NCBI GenBank assembly: GCA_903864275.1
Contig: CAIPFE010000048.1
Location: 1-35,096 of the forward strand
Length of the DNA: 35,096 nucleotides
Direction: 5' to 3'
From: an uncultured Mucilaginibacter sp.
GTDB lineage: Bacteria; Bacteroidota; Bacteroidia; Sphingobacteriales; Sphingobacteriaceae
The translations under genes and the position numbers were made by a program. Below are positions 25,059-33,765 of this stretch, piece by piece (the first letter of the stretch is position 1; the number at the start of each line of letters is the position of its first letter). The notes under the pieces were generated by a model. The model worked only from the letters and a program-made list of their open reading frames with translations, was not told the origin of the DNA and made no database searches.

Positions 25059-25970
25059 AATAATATGGCTATTTTCAACAGAATAATCCGGGATTGGCCT
25101 TCCGGACATTTCCAACAAGGTGGCCTCAATCATCCTGCTCATTTCATTTAAAGCAAGGTCATTGGGTTCTGTTCCAAAAGGCTCTTCTATTTCATCTGCG
25201 ATAGCCTCCAGGGCTAAAAAAGTATAGGCAATAAAGATGACAATGAATGGCGTCATCCAGCCCAGGCTATCCACAAAGCCAAAGGGTAATAATAAGCAAT
25301 AAAAATAGACCGTACGATGCAATAAAACTCTGTAAGTATAGGGGATAAGCGTTGAAGAAATTCTTTCGCAACCACCAATAATGTCTGATAATTTATCAAG
25401 GTTCTGATCAAATGCTGCTTGAATAATGGAATCTACTTTTCTTTGCTCTTTAGCCTTTTGAACCCAAATCGCCATTTCCTTCATGAGTATAACCGGTTTA
25501 TATTTCGCCGCTTTTAATTGCAAAACTATTTCTGTATAAAGTCTTTTTTCCAGATCAGCTGAAGCATCTGTCTGTCTTAACTGGTGTTTCAATGCATAAA
25601 CAAATGCAATAAGATAATTAATAAACGTTTCGACTTCTTCGCTTGTTGAGGAATAGCCGCTTAAAGTTAAGGCTTGCCGGGCTAATGAGCGGGTGTCATT
25701 CAGCAATGCACCCCATAGTTTACGCGCTTCCCAAAACCTGTCATAGCTGGCATTGTTTCGAAATCCAAGAAATATGGCTAAAGCTATTCCAAATAAAGTG
25801 AATGGAGCGGGATTAAGTGGTATCTTAAAATGGAACAACGTGCCTTTCAAAAAAACAATTCCTATTGAAATGCTGAACAGCAGCATTAAACGTGGAAGGA
25901 TCTGCGGCAATACGGATCCCTCCCATATAAAAAGCATTTTGAACCAGTTTTCGTTTTTTCTTCGGATCAT
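25053..25970 (-). CDS. Bestrophin-family membrane channel protein (UPF0187)
   Basis: The 305-residue protein has four predicted membrane segments: about 20-42, 50-68, 213-235 and 238-256. Family motifs include FLGFRNNASYDRFWEARKLWG and the late EIEEPFGTEPNDLAL, which is the conserved acidic stretch of bestrophins. Bacterial members form pentameric ion channels for cations or anions. It stands alone; the 3' end overlaps the receiver fragment on the other strand by a few bases. No regulatory site was recognised. Confidence 0.9.
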   Translation of the reverse strand: MIRRKNENWFKMLFIWEGSVLPQILPRLMLLFSISIGIVFLKGTLFHFKIPLNPAPFTLFGIALAIFLGFRNNASYDRFWEARKLWGALLNDTRSLARQALTLSGYSSTSEEVETFINYLIAFVYALKHQLRQTDASADLEKRLYTEIVLQLKAAKYKPVILMKEMAIWVQKAKEQRKVDSIIQAAFDQNLDKLSDIIGGCERISSTLIPYTYRVLLHRTVYFYCLLLPFGFVDSLGWMTPFIVIFIAYTFLALEAIADEIEEPFGTEPNDLALNEMSRMIEATLLEMSGRPIPDYSVENSHIID

Positions 25971-26074
25971 CGGGTTAAAAATCAGGATTATTTATGAATA
26001 ATACCTTTTATTTTTCCGCAAATTGTGATTATGCTATCGTGGACAAAAATTCGCTATGACCGTTCTTTTCTATC

Positions 26075-26260
26075 AAGTATTTAGGGCCTGCGCTATTAGA
26101 AGAGTTTGTGGGAATCGTCCAAAGTGTGGTTTTTCCTACCGCAGTTGACAGATGGAATGATTTGGGCAAATCCAACAGGTTTGATGTTTATTATGGCATG
26201 GCAGATAATTGTATTGGGGTTGCGCAGCTTGATCTGCCTGATAACTTACAAGGTACTTAA
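26075..26260 (+). pseudogene. C-terminal fragment of a GH130 mannoside phosphorylase
   Basis: An open frame ending TAA (26258-26260) reads YLGPALLEEFVGIVQSVVFP, then TAVDRWNDL, RFDVYYGMADNCIGVAQLDL and a tail. This matches the last part of GH130 beta-mannoside phosphorylases (typical VVFPTG, RFDVYYGMAD, IGVA). The N-terminal 80 percent of the propeller, with the catalytic aspartate, is absent. It is a relic. The frame then continues after the stop into the start of the VIT1 gene. Confidence 0.75.
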
Positions 26261-26329
26261 TTTATCAAGACTAATGTCAAACTGATCTTTAAAGATGAAT
26301 TCAACTGGCACAACGGCTATCTTTGGGGC

Positions 26330-27019
26330 ATGCATAAAGAACAACATGTAAGCGGTTCCGAAACAATAAGAGATATCGTTATCGGAATGTCGGATGGTCT
26401 GACAGTCCCATTTGCTTTAGCAGCCGGTTTAAGCGGAGCAATCAGTTCATCGGGCATCGTCGTTACCGCAGGTATTGCAGAAATCGTTGCAGGTTCGATC
26501 GCTATGGGCCTAGGCGGATTTTTAGCGGGACGAACCGAAGTTGATCATTACAATTCAGAATTAAAACGGGAATATAATGAGGTAGAACGGGTACCTGAGC
26601 AGGAAAAAGCAGAAGTGAAAGAGGTATTTGCTGAATTCGGTTTGTCTGCACATTTACAGGACCAGATCGCTGATGAAATGGCCAGGGATAAGAAGAAATG
26701 GGTGGAATTTATGATGCGTTACGAATTGGGTTTAGAAGAACCCCATGCCAACCGTGCGACAAAAAGCGCAATTACTATAGGAGTATCGTACATCGTTGGG
26801 GGTATTATTCCGCTGTCGCCCTATGTCTTCATTAATAGTTCAGAAACCGCGCTTTACTATTCCTGTGTAGTAACGTTAATAAGCCTATTCATATTTGGTT
26901 TCTTTAAGAGTAAAATGACCGGTCAGCCGGCATTGGGCGGCGCTTTTAAAGTAGTAATAATTGGTGCCCTTGCGGCCGGAGCGGCATTTTTAATGGCAAA
27001 GCTTATTAATGGCAAATAG
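26330..27019 (+). CDS. VIT1/CCC1-family metal transporter
   Basis: The 229-residue membrane protein has RDIVIGMSDGLTVPFALAAG in helix 1, the hallmark of the family, then EIVAGSIAMGLGGFLAGRTE in helix 2. A charged cytoplasmic segment (about 80-145) rich in Glu is the metal-binding domain in VIT1 proteins. Three more helices end at LMAKLING. Relatives move Fe2+ or Mn2+ out of the cytoplasm. The ATG at 26330 fits the family start; an upstream in-frame stop at 26258 limits extension. It stands alone after the GH130 relic. Confidence 0.9.
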   Translation: MHKEQHVSGSETIRDIVIGMSDGLTVPFALAAGLSGAISSSGIVVTAGIAEIVAGSIAMGLGGFLAGRTEVDHYNSELKREYNEVERVPEQEKAEVKEVFAEFGLSAHLQDQIADEMARDKKKWVEFMMRYELGLEEPHANRATKSAITIGVSYIVGGIIPLSPYVFINSSETALYYSCVVTLISLFIFGFFKSKMTGQPALGGAFKVVIIGALAAGAAFLMAKLINGK

Positions 27020-27130
27020 TTATCATCCAACCGAATTTCAGTTTTACTACAACATAAAATGATCAAATGCTGACATACATGATGTTTACTTTAAGAAAAG
27101 TTTTTTGATAAATGCTAACTTTTCAAAAGT

Positions 27131-27288
27131 TTGAAAAAGGGTACTGCCATATTGCTTTTAACAGCTTATCTGTTCTCCACAACTGAATTACATCAGTTGA
27201 TGAAATTACCTGTGGTTTTTGAACATTTTGCCGAACACAAAAGGCAAAACAAAAATATCTCGTTTCTTAAGTTCTTAGACATGTTATA
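27131..27288 (+). pseudogene. Truncated small conserved protein
   Basis: A TTG-started frame of 52 codons encodes a hydrophobic start (KKGTAILLLTAYLFSTTE), then LHQLMKLPVVFEHFAEHKRQ and NISFLKFLDML before TAG. From memory this resembles an uncharacterised Bacteroidota secreted or membrane protein of about 110 residues with an ELHQLLKLP...EHK...FL motif. The C-terminal half is missing and the sequence turns abruptly pyrimidine-rich at the stop, so truncation by inserted DNA is likely. Confidence 0.55.
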
Positions 27289-27724
27289 GTGTCAAGCCCG
27301 ACGCGTAATGCATTCGTTTTATTCCAACATTCAGGCCTTCTCCACCAATTGACGGATACTATGGCCTCTGCTGACTTCGATAAACGAACTTTTTATCACT
27401 ACAGGTTCTTGCTCCCTTGGGCTGCGCTTCTCCCTCCGTCCACCATTTATCAGATCTCCCCGGGTAAGAACGCAAACTTTATCTCCGTATACCTGTCAGA
27501 TTTACAGCCTAATGTTTTGGATAGTTTTGGGCTTTGTTTTGTTTGGCAAACTCACCCACATCAGATTGCCTGATCTGCTTTCTGTTCGTCAGGCAAGAGC
27601 TCTACCGCCGACTTTCTTCAGATTCACCCTCGCGAAAGACACCCTTGCCTTTGGTTAACACTTCCGACTATCAAGGCGTGTTCGGGACTTCCACGGTATA
27701 GTTTCCGCCCATGCCTGGCGCACC
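27289..27724. other. Pyrimidine-rich block of foreign character, no gene supported
   Basis: About 435 bp with clearly more C on the plus strand than the flanks. A frame from GTG 27289 gives 94 codons, and a second frame after 27573 continues with ARALPPTFFRFTLAKDTLAFG. Residue content (many Ser, Pro, Arg, Phe) does not look like a normal protein. I have a weak memory of similar conserved pseudo-coding blocks near mobile elements, but no firm identity. It starts where the small gene is cut and ends at the GH20 terminator. Confidence 0.5.
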
Positions 27725-27725
27725 A

Positions 27726-27762
27726 AAAGAAAGCTTATGACATTCAATCATAAGCTTTCTTT
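27726..27762. terminator. Perfect 15-bp hairpin, bidirectional terminator
   Basis: AAAGAAAGCTTATGA (27726-27740) and its exact complement at 27748-27762 enclose a 7-base loop. Terminal A and T runs lie on both sides, so it can act for the GH20 gene (minus) and for plus-strand transcripts. It starts 18 bp beyond the GH20 stop. Confidence 0.85.
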
Positions 27763-27779
27763 AATAAGTACTTTTTACC

Positions 27780-29687
27780 TTACCTTTTTAACCTTTTTCT
27801 CAATTCTGCTATAGGCATCGTGATCATCCGCCCTATAGGCTCTTTACCTCTGTAAGTAATTAACCTTAATTGCGTTGCATCTTTGGGGGCGATGATCGGT
27901 CCATCATACTTTGGATAAAAGCGATCCGGATACGAATTGTCAAAGCTATAGTAGATATCCAGGTTAGGAATCTCATTGATCAGCTCAACTTTTACCAGGC
28001 TGTCGGTTGTCAGGCTTGGCTGAAAGCTAGGGTCGTACATGCTGGGAGCATACTTAACTTCATCTTCGTTAAGACGGCCAAATTGTTTCTCCACACGAGG
28101 GTAAAAATTGTTCCAGTTCTTTTTATCCTTCGGCGACCATACCGATTCTGCTATAGCAAATCCTCTCGGCCAGGTCATGTATTCTGCTTGGCGCAAGTTG
28201 TAAACCTGCTCTGTCCATAAATTGGCTTGTCCGCCCAATACCAGTTTCGAATCTACGCCATCAGGAACTGGCTCAAATTCGTAGGACTTATTCAGGCGTA
28301 ACGTTTCATACACATGCGGTTCCATCACAAGGTCACTTTGCATATAATCCAGGTAAGCGTAAGTAGTAGGGCTCATTACCACCTCGTGGCCCAGCTTTGC
28401 TGCTGTGATGCCGCCTTGTATCCCGCGCCAGCTCATTACCGCGGCCTTAGGGCCTAAACCGCCTTCAATGATCTCATCCCAGCCCATAAATTTTTTCCCT
28501 TTCGATTCCACTATTTTTTCTACCCGCTTTTCAAAATAACTCTGCACCTCTTCCATGGTTTTCAGGCCTTCCTTCTGCATCAGCATTTTTACTGAATCGC
28601 TTTGCGCCCAGAAATTTTTGGCACACTCGTCGCCCCCCATGTGAATATATCCGAAAGGAAAAAGCTGGGCCACTTCTGTAACTACCTTATCCAAAAACGC
28701 GTAAGTTTTTTCGCTCGACGGGTTTAGGGTATTATCTACCAATGCGGTAATTACGCCCTTATCAAAGTCCATTATGTGTTCGCCGGAGCGTACCTGGTAC
28801 TTATCCGCGCCGGCAGTACATGATAATTCCGGATAAGCAACAATAGCGGCAAGGCTGTGTCCGGGCACATCAATTTCCGGCATAATATTCAGGAAGCGAT
28901 CTTTACCATATTGCACCAGCTCTTTAATATCTGCCTGGGTGTAAAAACCGCCATAGTTACGCGGTTCATCTGGAGTGGGTGCCGAAAACTCCCCAAATTC
29001 TCCAACCTTCTTTACATTATAAGCGCCTACGGTGGTTAAGCGCGGCAGGCTTTTTATTTCCACGCGCCAACCCTCGTCGTCAGTAAGGTGCATGTGCAGC
29101 AGATTGTATTTGTAGCGCACCATCTGATCGATGTACTGTTTCACCTCGTCCTTAGTGAAAAAATGCCTCGACACGTCCAGCATCAAGCCTCTCCATCCGA
29201 AGCGGGGATAGTCCTTTATATCTGCACAAGGGGCCACCCAATTTACAGCCGAAACCGCTACCGGGCTTTCGATTTCCTTTGGAAGTAATTGTAAGAAAGT
29301 TTGCACCCCGTAAAATAAGCCTGCTGCTTCATTGGCTGATATCAGCACTCCTTTTTTACCGACTACCAAATGGTATCCTTCCTTACCTAATTCAGTATCT
29401 GTTTTTGAGTTGATGATTAATTTAATAGTCGCCAGTGTGCCATGGGCATTTACCTTAACCACACGGCCTGTGGCAGTAAATAGTTTTTTCTGTAGATAGC
29501 TGCTAACCAAACTAACCTGCTCAGCACTACCGGCTTTAATAAGGATACTTTGCGGGAGAATAAAAGCGCCTGTCCTGGTGATAACGCTAACAGGCTCCGG
29601 AATGATTGCCAGGTTATTCGAGGCTTTCTGAGCAACTGAAAAAAGACTGATAAAACAACAACCTAACAGTAAGGATAATTTTTTCAT
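27780..29687 (-). CDS. GH20 beta-N-acetylhexosaminidase, secreted
   Basis: The 635-residue protein has a signal peptide (first 20 residues, ending SVAQ), a GH20b domain (about 25-155) and the GH20 barrel (about 158-510). The catalytic Asp353-Glu354 pair is in IHMGGDECAKNFW, and substrate residues are seen in HLTDDEGWRVE and RGLMLDVSRHF. A short C-terminal domain (about 560-620; YYSFDNSYPD and LRLITYRGKEPIGR) follows. It removes terminal GlcNAc or GalNAc from glycans or chitooligosaccharides in the periplasm or outside. It is transcribed alone. A 24-bp palindrome 48 bp upstream of the ATG is shared with the nagX operon, suggesting one amino-sugar regulon. Confidence 0.95.
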   Translation of the reverse strand: MKKLSLLLGCCFISLFSVAQKASNNLAIIPEPVSVITRTGAFILPQSILIKAGSAEQVSLVSSYLQKKLFTATGRVVKVNAHGTLATIKLIINSKTDTELGKEGYHLVVGKKGVLISANEAAGLFYGVQTFLQLLPKEIESPVAVSAVNWVAPCADIKDYPRFGWRGLMLDVSRHFFTKDEVKQYIDQMVRYKYNLLHMHLTDDEGWRVEIKSLPRLTTVGAYNVKKVGEFGEFSAPTPDEPRNYGGFYTQADIKELVQYGKDRFLNIMPEIDVPGHSLAAIVAYPELSCTAGADKYQVRSGEHIMDFDKGVITALVDNTLNPSSEKTYAFLDKVVTEVAQLFPFGYIHMGGDECAKNFWAQSDSVKMLMQKEGLKTMEEVQSYFEKRVEKIVESKGKKFMGWDEIIEGGLGPKAAVMSWRGIQGGITAAKLGHEVVMSPTTYAYLDYMQSDLVMEPHVYETLRLNKSYEFEPVPDGVDSKLVLGGQANLWTEQVYNLRQAEYMTWPRGFAIAESVWSPKDKKNWNNFYPRVEKQFGRLNEDEVKYAPSMYDPSFQPSLTTDSLVKVELINEIPNLDIYYSFDNSYPDRFYPKYDGPIIAPKDATQLRLITYRGKEPIGRMITMPIAELRKRLKR

Positions 29688-29734
29688 AATGGTTTCTTAA
29701 GGGTTTATAGAAGGAATATCGGTTTGCAAATTAT

Positions 29735-29758
29735 ACTTTTTAAATAATATTAAAAAGT
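29735..29758. promoter_or_regulatory. 24-bp palindromic operator candidate before the GH20 gene
   Basis: ACTTTTT (29735-29741) and AAAAAGT (29752-29758) flank an AT spacer. With outer AT pairs the dyad reads ATACTTTTTAA/TTAAAAAGTAT without mismatch. It matches the site at 10489-10512 in 22 of 24 positions and lies at a comparable distance from the start codon. Confidence 0.68.
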
Positions 29759-30271
29759 ATTGGGCATAAAATCATGATATATAATTTTATAAATGAAGAT
29801 AAACCAAAACTTTAACCCCAATTTTTTGTAAAAAACTGTCCTTTATAGATGTTTTCCGATTTATTAAGTATTCCTGGTTGTGCTGTCAATGTAAGTTTAA
29901 AAATATCACCCGTCTAAGCCATAAGGAATTTTTCCAGCAATATTACCGCGTTTAAGGGGTTCAGTTGCTGCACAGTATGTCCTTGACTTGCGTTGGAGAG
30001 CGCCTCAGCCAACTAAGCCTGGACTGCGGTTAAAAAGTGGTGAATTCAGCTACAGCCCCATGAAGAGTGTTTTAGGAATTCCCTCGGCATTGGCAACAAC
30101 ATCTTTTATTTTAATATAATCGCTCTACAGGCAACTTTTTCTTTAGACAATCAATCTGGGGGAGATGCGCGCCATCCAGATTAACAGGGGTTTATCTTGT
30201 TGACTGTAGTCATCGCGGAATGCAAGCCGTCAACAGGCAAATATAAAATTGAACGATTAAACCTGATTTGT
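29759..30271. other. Intergenic region, no gene recognised
   Basis: About 510 bp between the GH20 promoter and the NIPSNAP gene 3' end. Short plus-strand pieces such as RLSHKEFFQQYYRV and GERLSQLSLDCG look coding-like but are broken by stops and match no family I know. Decayed DNA is likely, given the other relics nearby. Confidence 0.4.
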
Positions 30272-31075
30272 TTAAAAATCCGAATATTCAGCAGGCCTCA
30301 AAAACGTAATATCAGCTTTTGATATGGTGTGCTGATATTCAGGTAACGAAGAAAGTTGTTTCCAATCTGCGCCATCTCCAAACTGTTTCCAATGTTCATC
30401 TCGGTCGGCTTTATTATTAAAAGTCGTCATGTACATTAAATTGGGCATTCGGCCGCCTGCTATTACTTCTCCGTAAAAAACAGGGTTAAAATTAAGCTTT
30501 GTGAAAATATCTACTTCCTTACCGGCGTTAAACATCTTTACTTTTTGGCGATATAAATAATCTGTAGCGCTTTCGTAGCTACGCAGTTCATAAACTCTTT
30601 CAGTAAGTGGGGATGTAAGCAATGGTGTTGAAAATTGGGGTCTGTCTGTAAATGCCTTTAATAAAATAGTTTCTATGCGCTCGTATGGGGCCTCATTATA
30701 AGCTGCATTTAGGTAAGTTGCACCATCACTTTTAAGTTGGCCATCATTAAACAATTGTTCATCTATTTTTGAGAAAGCTTCAATTGAAGCAGACGGTATG
30801 AAAACATATATCCGCTTATCTGAGGTTGTATCATTATCTAATGCTTTAAAAATACCGACTTTACTTATACCAATTCTATGTAAAGCCGGTAAGTAAGCTG
30901 TTTTTAAATATTGTTCCGTTTTATTGATCTGATCCTGGGTTTTTAAATGATATACTTTGATCTCATAATAGTACCTTGTTTTTTTAAATAGGGTTTCCGC
31001 TTTTATATTCAGAAAACAAAATGATAATGTGACTAATACTGATAAAGTGATTAGTATGGATTTATTGGTGCGCAT
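30272..31075 (-). CDS. NIPSNAP-domain protein with signal peptide
   Basis: The 267-residue protein has a signal sequence (hydrophobic 8-24, ending IKAE). Two NIPSNAP-type dimeric alpha-beta-barrel halves follow: RYYYEIKVYHLKTQDQINKT with YLPALHRIGISKVGIF, and ERVYELRSYESATDYLYRQK with MPNLMYMTTFNNKADRDEHW. NIPSNAP proteins of this exported type are frequent in Bacteroidota, often near sugar or aromatic degradation genes, but their activity is unknown. It stands alone between non-coding stretches. Confidence 0.87.
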   Translation of the reverse strand: MRTNKSILITLSVLVTLSFCFLNIKAETLFKKTRYYYEIKVYHLKTQDQINKTEQYLKTAYLPALHRIGISKVGIFKALDNDTTSDKRIYVFIPSASIEAFSKIDEQLFNDGQLKSDGATYLNAAYNEAPYERIETILLKAFTDRPQFSTPLLTSPLTERVYELRSYESATDYLYRQKVKMFNAGKEVDIFTKLNFNPVFYGEVIAGGRMPNLMYMTTFNNKADRDEHWKQFGDGADWKQLSSLPEYQHTISKADITFLRPAEYSDF

Positions 31076-31159
31076 GTTTGTAATTTATTAAGGTTACAAA
31101 TTAAAACAATTTACCTAAGTAAATCGAGTCTTAAAAACAGGGAACCGATAAAAACTTAC

Positions 31160-31425
31160 AGTTAACTTTCAGTTCCATAAAATCAATTGGTTTGGTTAAA
31201 ATCATTGGTGCCGTGTTCTGCCGCCTCGTTCCGGTTTTCATCATCTCCGTAGGCCGAGATCATCATTACTACCTGTGGAGGATCTTCAGAGATATTCCTG
31301 ATCCGTGACAGCATTTCAATACCGGTCATTCCGGGCATATTGATATCGGATTAATATTAGGAGAATCCCCGGTACGATTTAGCCAGTAGCTCAAGCGCTT
31401 CTGTACCCGAAAGGGAACAATATTC
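31160..31425 (-). pseudogene. Frameshifted response-regulator receiver domain
   Basis: On the minus strand three frame pieces give a receiver domain: GTEALELLAKSY, then DINMPGMTGIEMLSRIRN with PPQVVMMISAYGDD and AAEHGTNDF, and finally TKPIDFMELK. The phospho-acceptor Asp (DINMPG), Ser of MISAYG and Lys of TKPIDF are all recognisable. Frame is lost near 31360 and again near 31185, each by one or two bases. The N-terminal strand and any output domain are missing. Confidence 0.78.
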
Positions 31426-31511
31426 TCGAGGCTGGTTTTGTGGTTTCAACCTACACCTGAGCATCGATGTCAAAGCTGAAATTTTATGGCAATAACCCGG
31501 TCTACAATACT

Positions 31512-32381
31512 TTATTTGTTAAGATTATCAACCCTGTCATAAAATTCGTTTTGCAATTCAAGTGTTTTGGTATCAGCCTTTACGGTTCTAAGTGCTTTCA
31601 CAAATGATGCTATTTCATGGTCGGTGATAAATTTTCCAAATTCTTTAGTGGCTTTATCCCCTTCGCCAGCGTAGTGATTTGGGTAAGATGAATACCACCA
31701 GATTGGTGTATATAGATCTGGCGTACTGGATCTTTTTTGGTTGGCGCCACTTTGTTCGGCTGCTCGGTCCATGCGCATTAAATCAGGTCTATAATATAAA
31801 AGAGTTGATGTTTCACTCTCCCCGGCATGTTGGTCATTGTCCTGGTTGGATTTATGCATTTTAAGGTATTCCGCCATATAGGCAGGATCTTGTTCCGGCC
31901 GGTAAAGGTAAACAGCATAATTATGCCTTTTGTTCAATAACGATTGCATAAAAAACTCCAAAAATTCAGGGTTGCCGCCATGACCATTAAGTATAATGAT
32001 CTTATTAAAACCGTTACGTGCAATTTCATCGCAGGTGGCTTCCAATAAATCCCATATCACTTTGCTTGGCAGCGCAAATGTACCCGGTTGGTGCCTGGCT
32101 TCATTTATCTGGCCATAAAAATAATCAGGGAAAACAACGGCATATTCTTCATTTACCGCGTGGGCTGCCCATTCACGGACATGAATCAGGTCAGTACCTA
32201 TTGGCGAATGAGGTCCGTGTTTCTCTAAAATTCCAATCGGAAGGATACAGGTTTTTGAGGATTTTACAAGTGCCTTTGGAAAATCCGTAGCTACAAGTTC
32301 ATCCCATCTTGCGGGTATTTCCTGTGCTAATAAAAGGCACGGAGAAATTAACGAAAATAATAGAACAAGAATTTTTTTCAT
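31512..32381 (-). CDS. Creatininase-family amidohydrolase, exported
   Basis: The 289-residue protein begins with a signal peptide (MKKILVLLF to LLLAQ). It carries the creatininase metal site: LPIGILEKHGPHSPIGTD (Glu53, His55, Asp64), ILNGHGGNPEF and QHAGESETS with the later His and Glu ligands. Family members split cyclic or linear amide bonds (creatinine, formamides in cofactor synthesis), but exported Bacteroidota forms have no known substrate. Its message ends near the broken receiver gene. It is not clearly in an operon. Confidence 0.88.
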   Translation of the reverse strand: MKKILVLLFSLISPCLLLAQEIPARWDELVATDFPKALVKSSKTCILPIGILEKHGPHSPIGTDLIHVREWAAHAVNEEYAVVFPDYFYGQINEARHQPGTFALPSKVIWDLLEATCDEIARNGFNKIIILNGHGGNPEFLEFFMQSLLNKRHNYAVYLYRPEQDPAYMAEYLKMHKSNQDNDQHAGESETSTLLYYRPDLMRMDRAAEQSGANQKRSSTPDLYTPIWWYSSYPNHYAGEGDKATKEFGKFITDHEIASFVKALRTVKADTKTLELQNEFYDRVDNLNK

Positions 32382-32700
32382 AATTCAGCTGTTAAAAAGT
32401 AAATATTGTTTCTTAATAATTGGTTTGATACCCCAAAATTAAGTTTTTTTATTCACTGTTTAATTATCCGCCTTTGTTTGAAAATAAATAAATCAACTTT
32501 AAGACTTTATTCAAAAAGACCTGCAGCAGACATTTTTTTCTCAATTAACAGAAATATCCTGCAATAATTATGTGACAGATGATCAACCTTTCTATATTAA
32601 GGCTTAACCACGGCGAACAAACTGAATAGGGCAATTGCTTGGTGAATGATTTCTAATTTGTATATTTCGCGCTCAAAACTAAATTCAAAAATATAAACTT
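32382..32700. other. Divergent intergenic region
   Basis: About 320 AT-rich bases between the creatininase-family gene and the divergent SDR gene. It should hold both promoters. A TATATTTC box at about 32659 resembles TANNTTTG but lacks the last base; a convincing -33 partner was not found. No gene is seen. Confidence 0.45.
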
Positions 32701-33432
32701 ATGGCAGGAAAATTAAACGGCAAAGTTGCCATTATTACAGGTGCAAGTGCCGGTATTGGCAAAGCAAGTGCATTGGCTTTAGCTGCAGAAGGCGCTACTA
32801 TCATCCTTACAGCCCGACGGGCCGAAAGACTTGAGCAATTGGTAAATGATATTGAAAAATTAGGCGCAAGAGCCGCTATTGTAGTGGGTGATGCCCGTGA
32901 AGAAACAACTGCTGTAGAGGCGGTGAAAATAGCTTTGGAATTTGGCGGGCACATTGATATACTGCTAAATAATGCCGGGATGGGTATTTATAAAAACCTG
33001 GTTGATACCAATGCAGACGAATATGACACGATGATGGATACCAATATGCGATCTGGCTTTTTATTTACACGGCATGTCGTCCCTCAAATGATCAAACAAA
33101 GCAGTGGTACTGTGCTTATGTTGTCGTCCATGGCCGGGGTTTACGGGTTTGCAGGCGAAGCTGTTTATTGCGCTACTAAGTTTGCACAGGTAGGTTTTGC
33201 ACAAGCACTTGACCGTGAATTAAGGCCCCACGGTATTAAAGTTGGTGCCATTTGTCCCGGTGGGGTAAAAACAGAATTTGCAATTGGTACAGGTCGCACA
33301 GAAGAAGGAGTAGCTCAATCAGGCATGTTAGAACCAGAAGATGTTGCTGGTGCTGTGTTGCTGGCCTGCACTCAATCCGCTGGCTCTCGCATTATTGAGA
33401 TCCAAATGCGTACCATGGCAGAAGCGTTGTAA
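32701..33432 (+). CDS. SDR-family oxidoreductase
   Basis: The 243-residue classical short-chain dehydrogenase has TGASAGIGK (14-22), two arginines after the second strand (LTARRAERL) that favour NADP(H), NNAGMG, and LSSMAG with YCATK as catalytic Ser, Tyr and Lys. PGGVKTEF and a C-terminal EIQMRTMAEAL follow. It resembles clade members of the YdfG/3-hydroxy acid dehydrogenase type. It is a single gene, and the substrate is unknown. Cofactor preference differs from the two pathway SDRs at 12.1 and 14.1 kb, so it is not a duplicate of them. Confidence 0.9.
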   Translation: MAGKLNGKVAIITGASAGIGKASALALAAEGATIILTARRAERLEQLVNDIEKLGARAAIVVGDAREETTAVEAVKIALEFGGHIDILLNNAGMGIYKNLVDTNADEYDTMMDTNMRSGFLFTRHVVPQMIKQSSGTVLMLSSMAGVYGFAGEAVYCATKFAQVGFAQALDRELRPHGIKVGAICPGGVKTEFAIGTGRTEEGVAQSGMLEPEDVAGAVLLACTQSAGSRIIEIQMRTMAEAL

Positions 33433-33572
33433 GTGGCTGAGCCAAAATCAGGAAACGATTATGTTCATTTAAGTGCCCTAAATAAACTTAAAATAGTTAA
33501 TTTTACTTAATGGTAATTTTCACTATTCATTGGTTCAATTTTAGTCCTGTTGGGGCCCGGATTTAAGGCGAT

Positions 33573-33592
33573 TGGGAGCAGGACTCGAACCT
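33573..33592 (-). other. tRNA 3'-end scrap (T arm and acceptor)
   Basis: Read on the minus strand, this 20-bp piece is AGGTTCGAGTCCTGCTCCCA. It has the conserved GGTTCGAGTCC of a T arm and an acceptor-like GCTCCC plus discriminator A. No D or anticodon arm precedes it, and stem pairing beyond the GG/CC core is poor. Such pieces are left at tRNA integration sites. The parent tRNA is not identified. Confidence 0.5.
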
Positions 33593-33637
33593 TATGAAAT
33601 AGAATTTCAAATGTCTTAAATTTCCCCGGTTCTTTTG

Positions 33638-33661
33638 CTTCTTTTCTTGCAAGAAAAGAAG
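33638..33661. repeat. Perfect 24-bp palindrome
   Basis: CTTCTTTTCTTG is directly followed by its complement CAAGAAAAGAAG. There is no spacer, so it suits a dimer-binding site or cruciform better than a terminator. It lies between the two tRNA relics. Confidence 0.7.
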
Positions 33662-33765
33662 TCCGGACACACGAACATATTACAACAATATTATGTTAAG
33701 TAAATTTCAAAGATGATATTTTTCAATTTCTTCATAATTTACTTAATATCAACACATTACAAATA

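Noticed and set aside
27289..27573. 94-residue protein from GTG start
   Set aside because: Residue content and the broken continuation in another frame suggest pseudo-coding DNA, not a gene.
12140..33432. Three SDR genes as recent duplicates
   Set aside because: They differ in cofactor motifs and sequence; two belong to the sugar pathway and one prefers NADP by motif.
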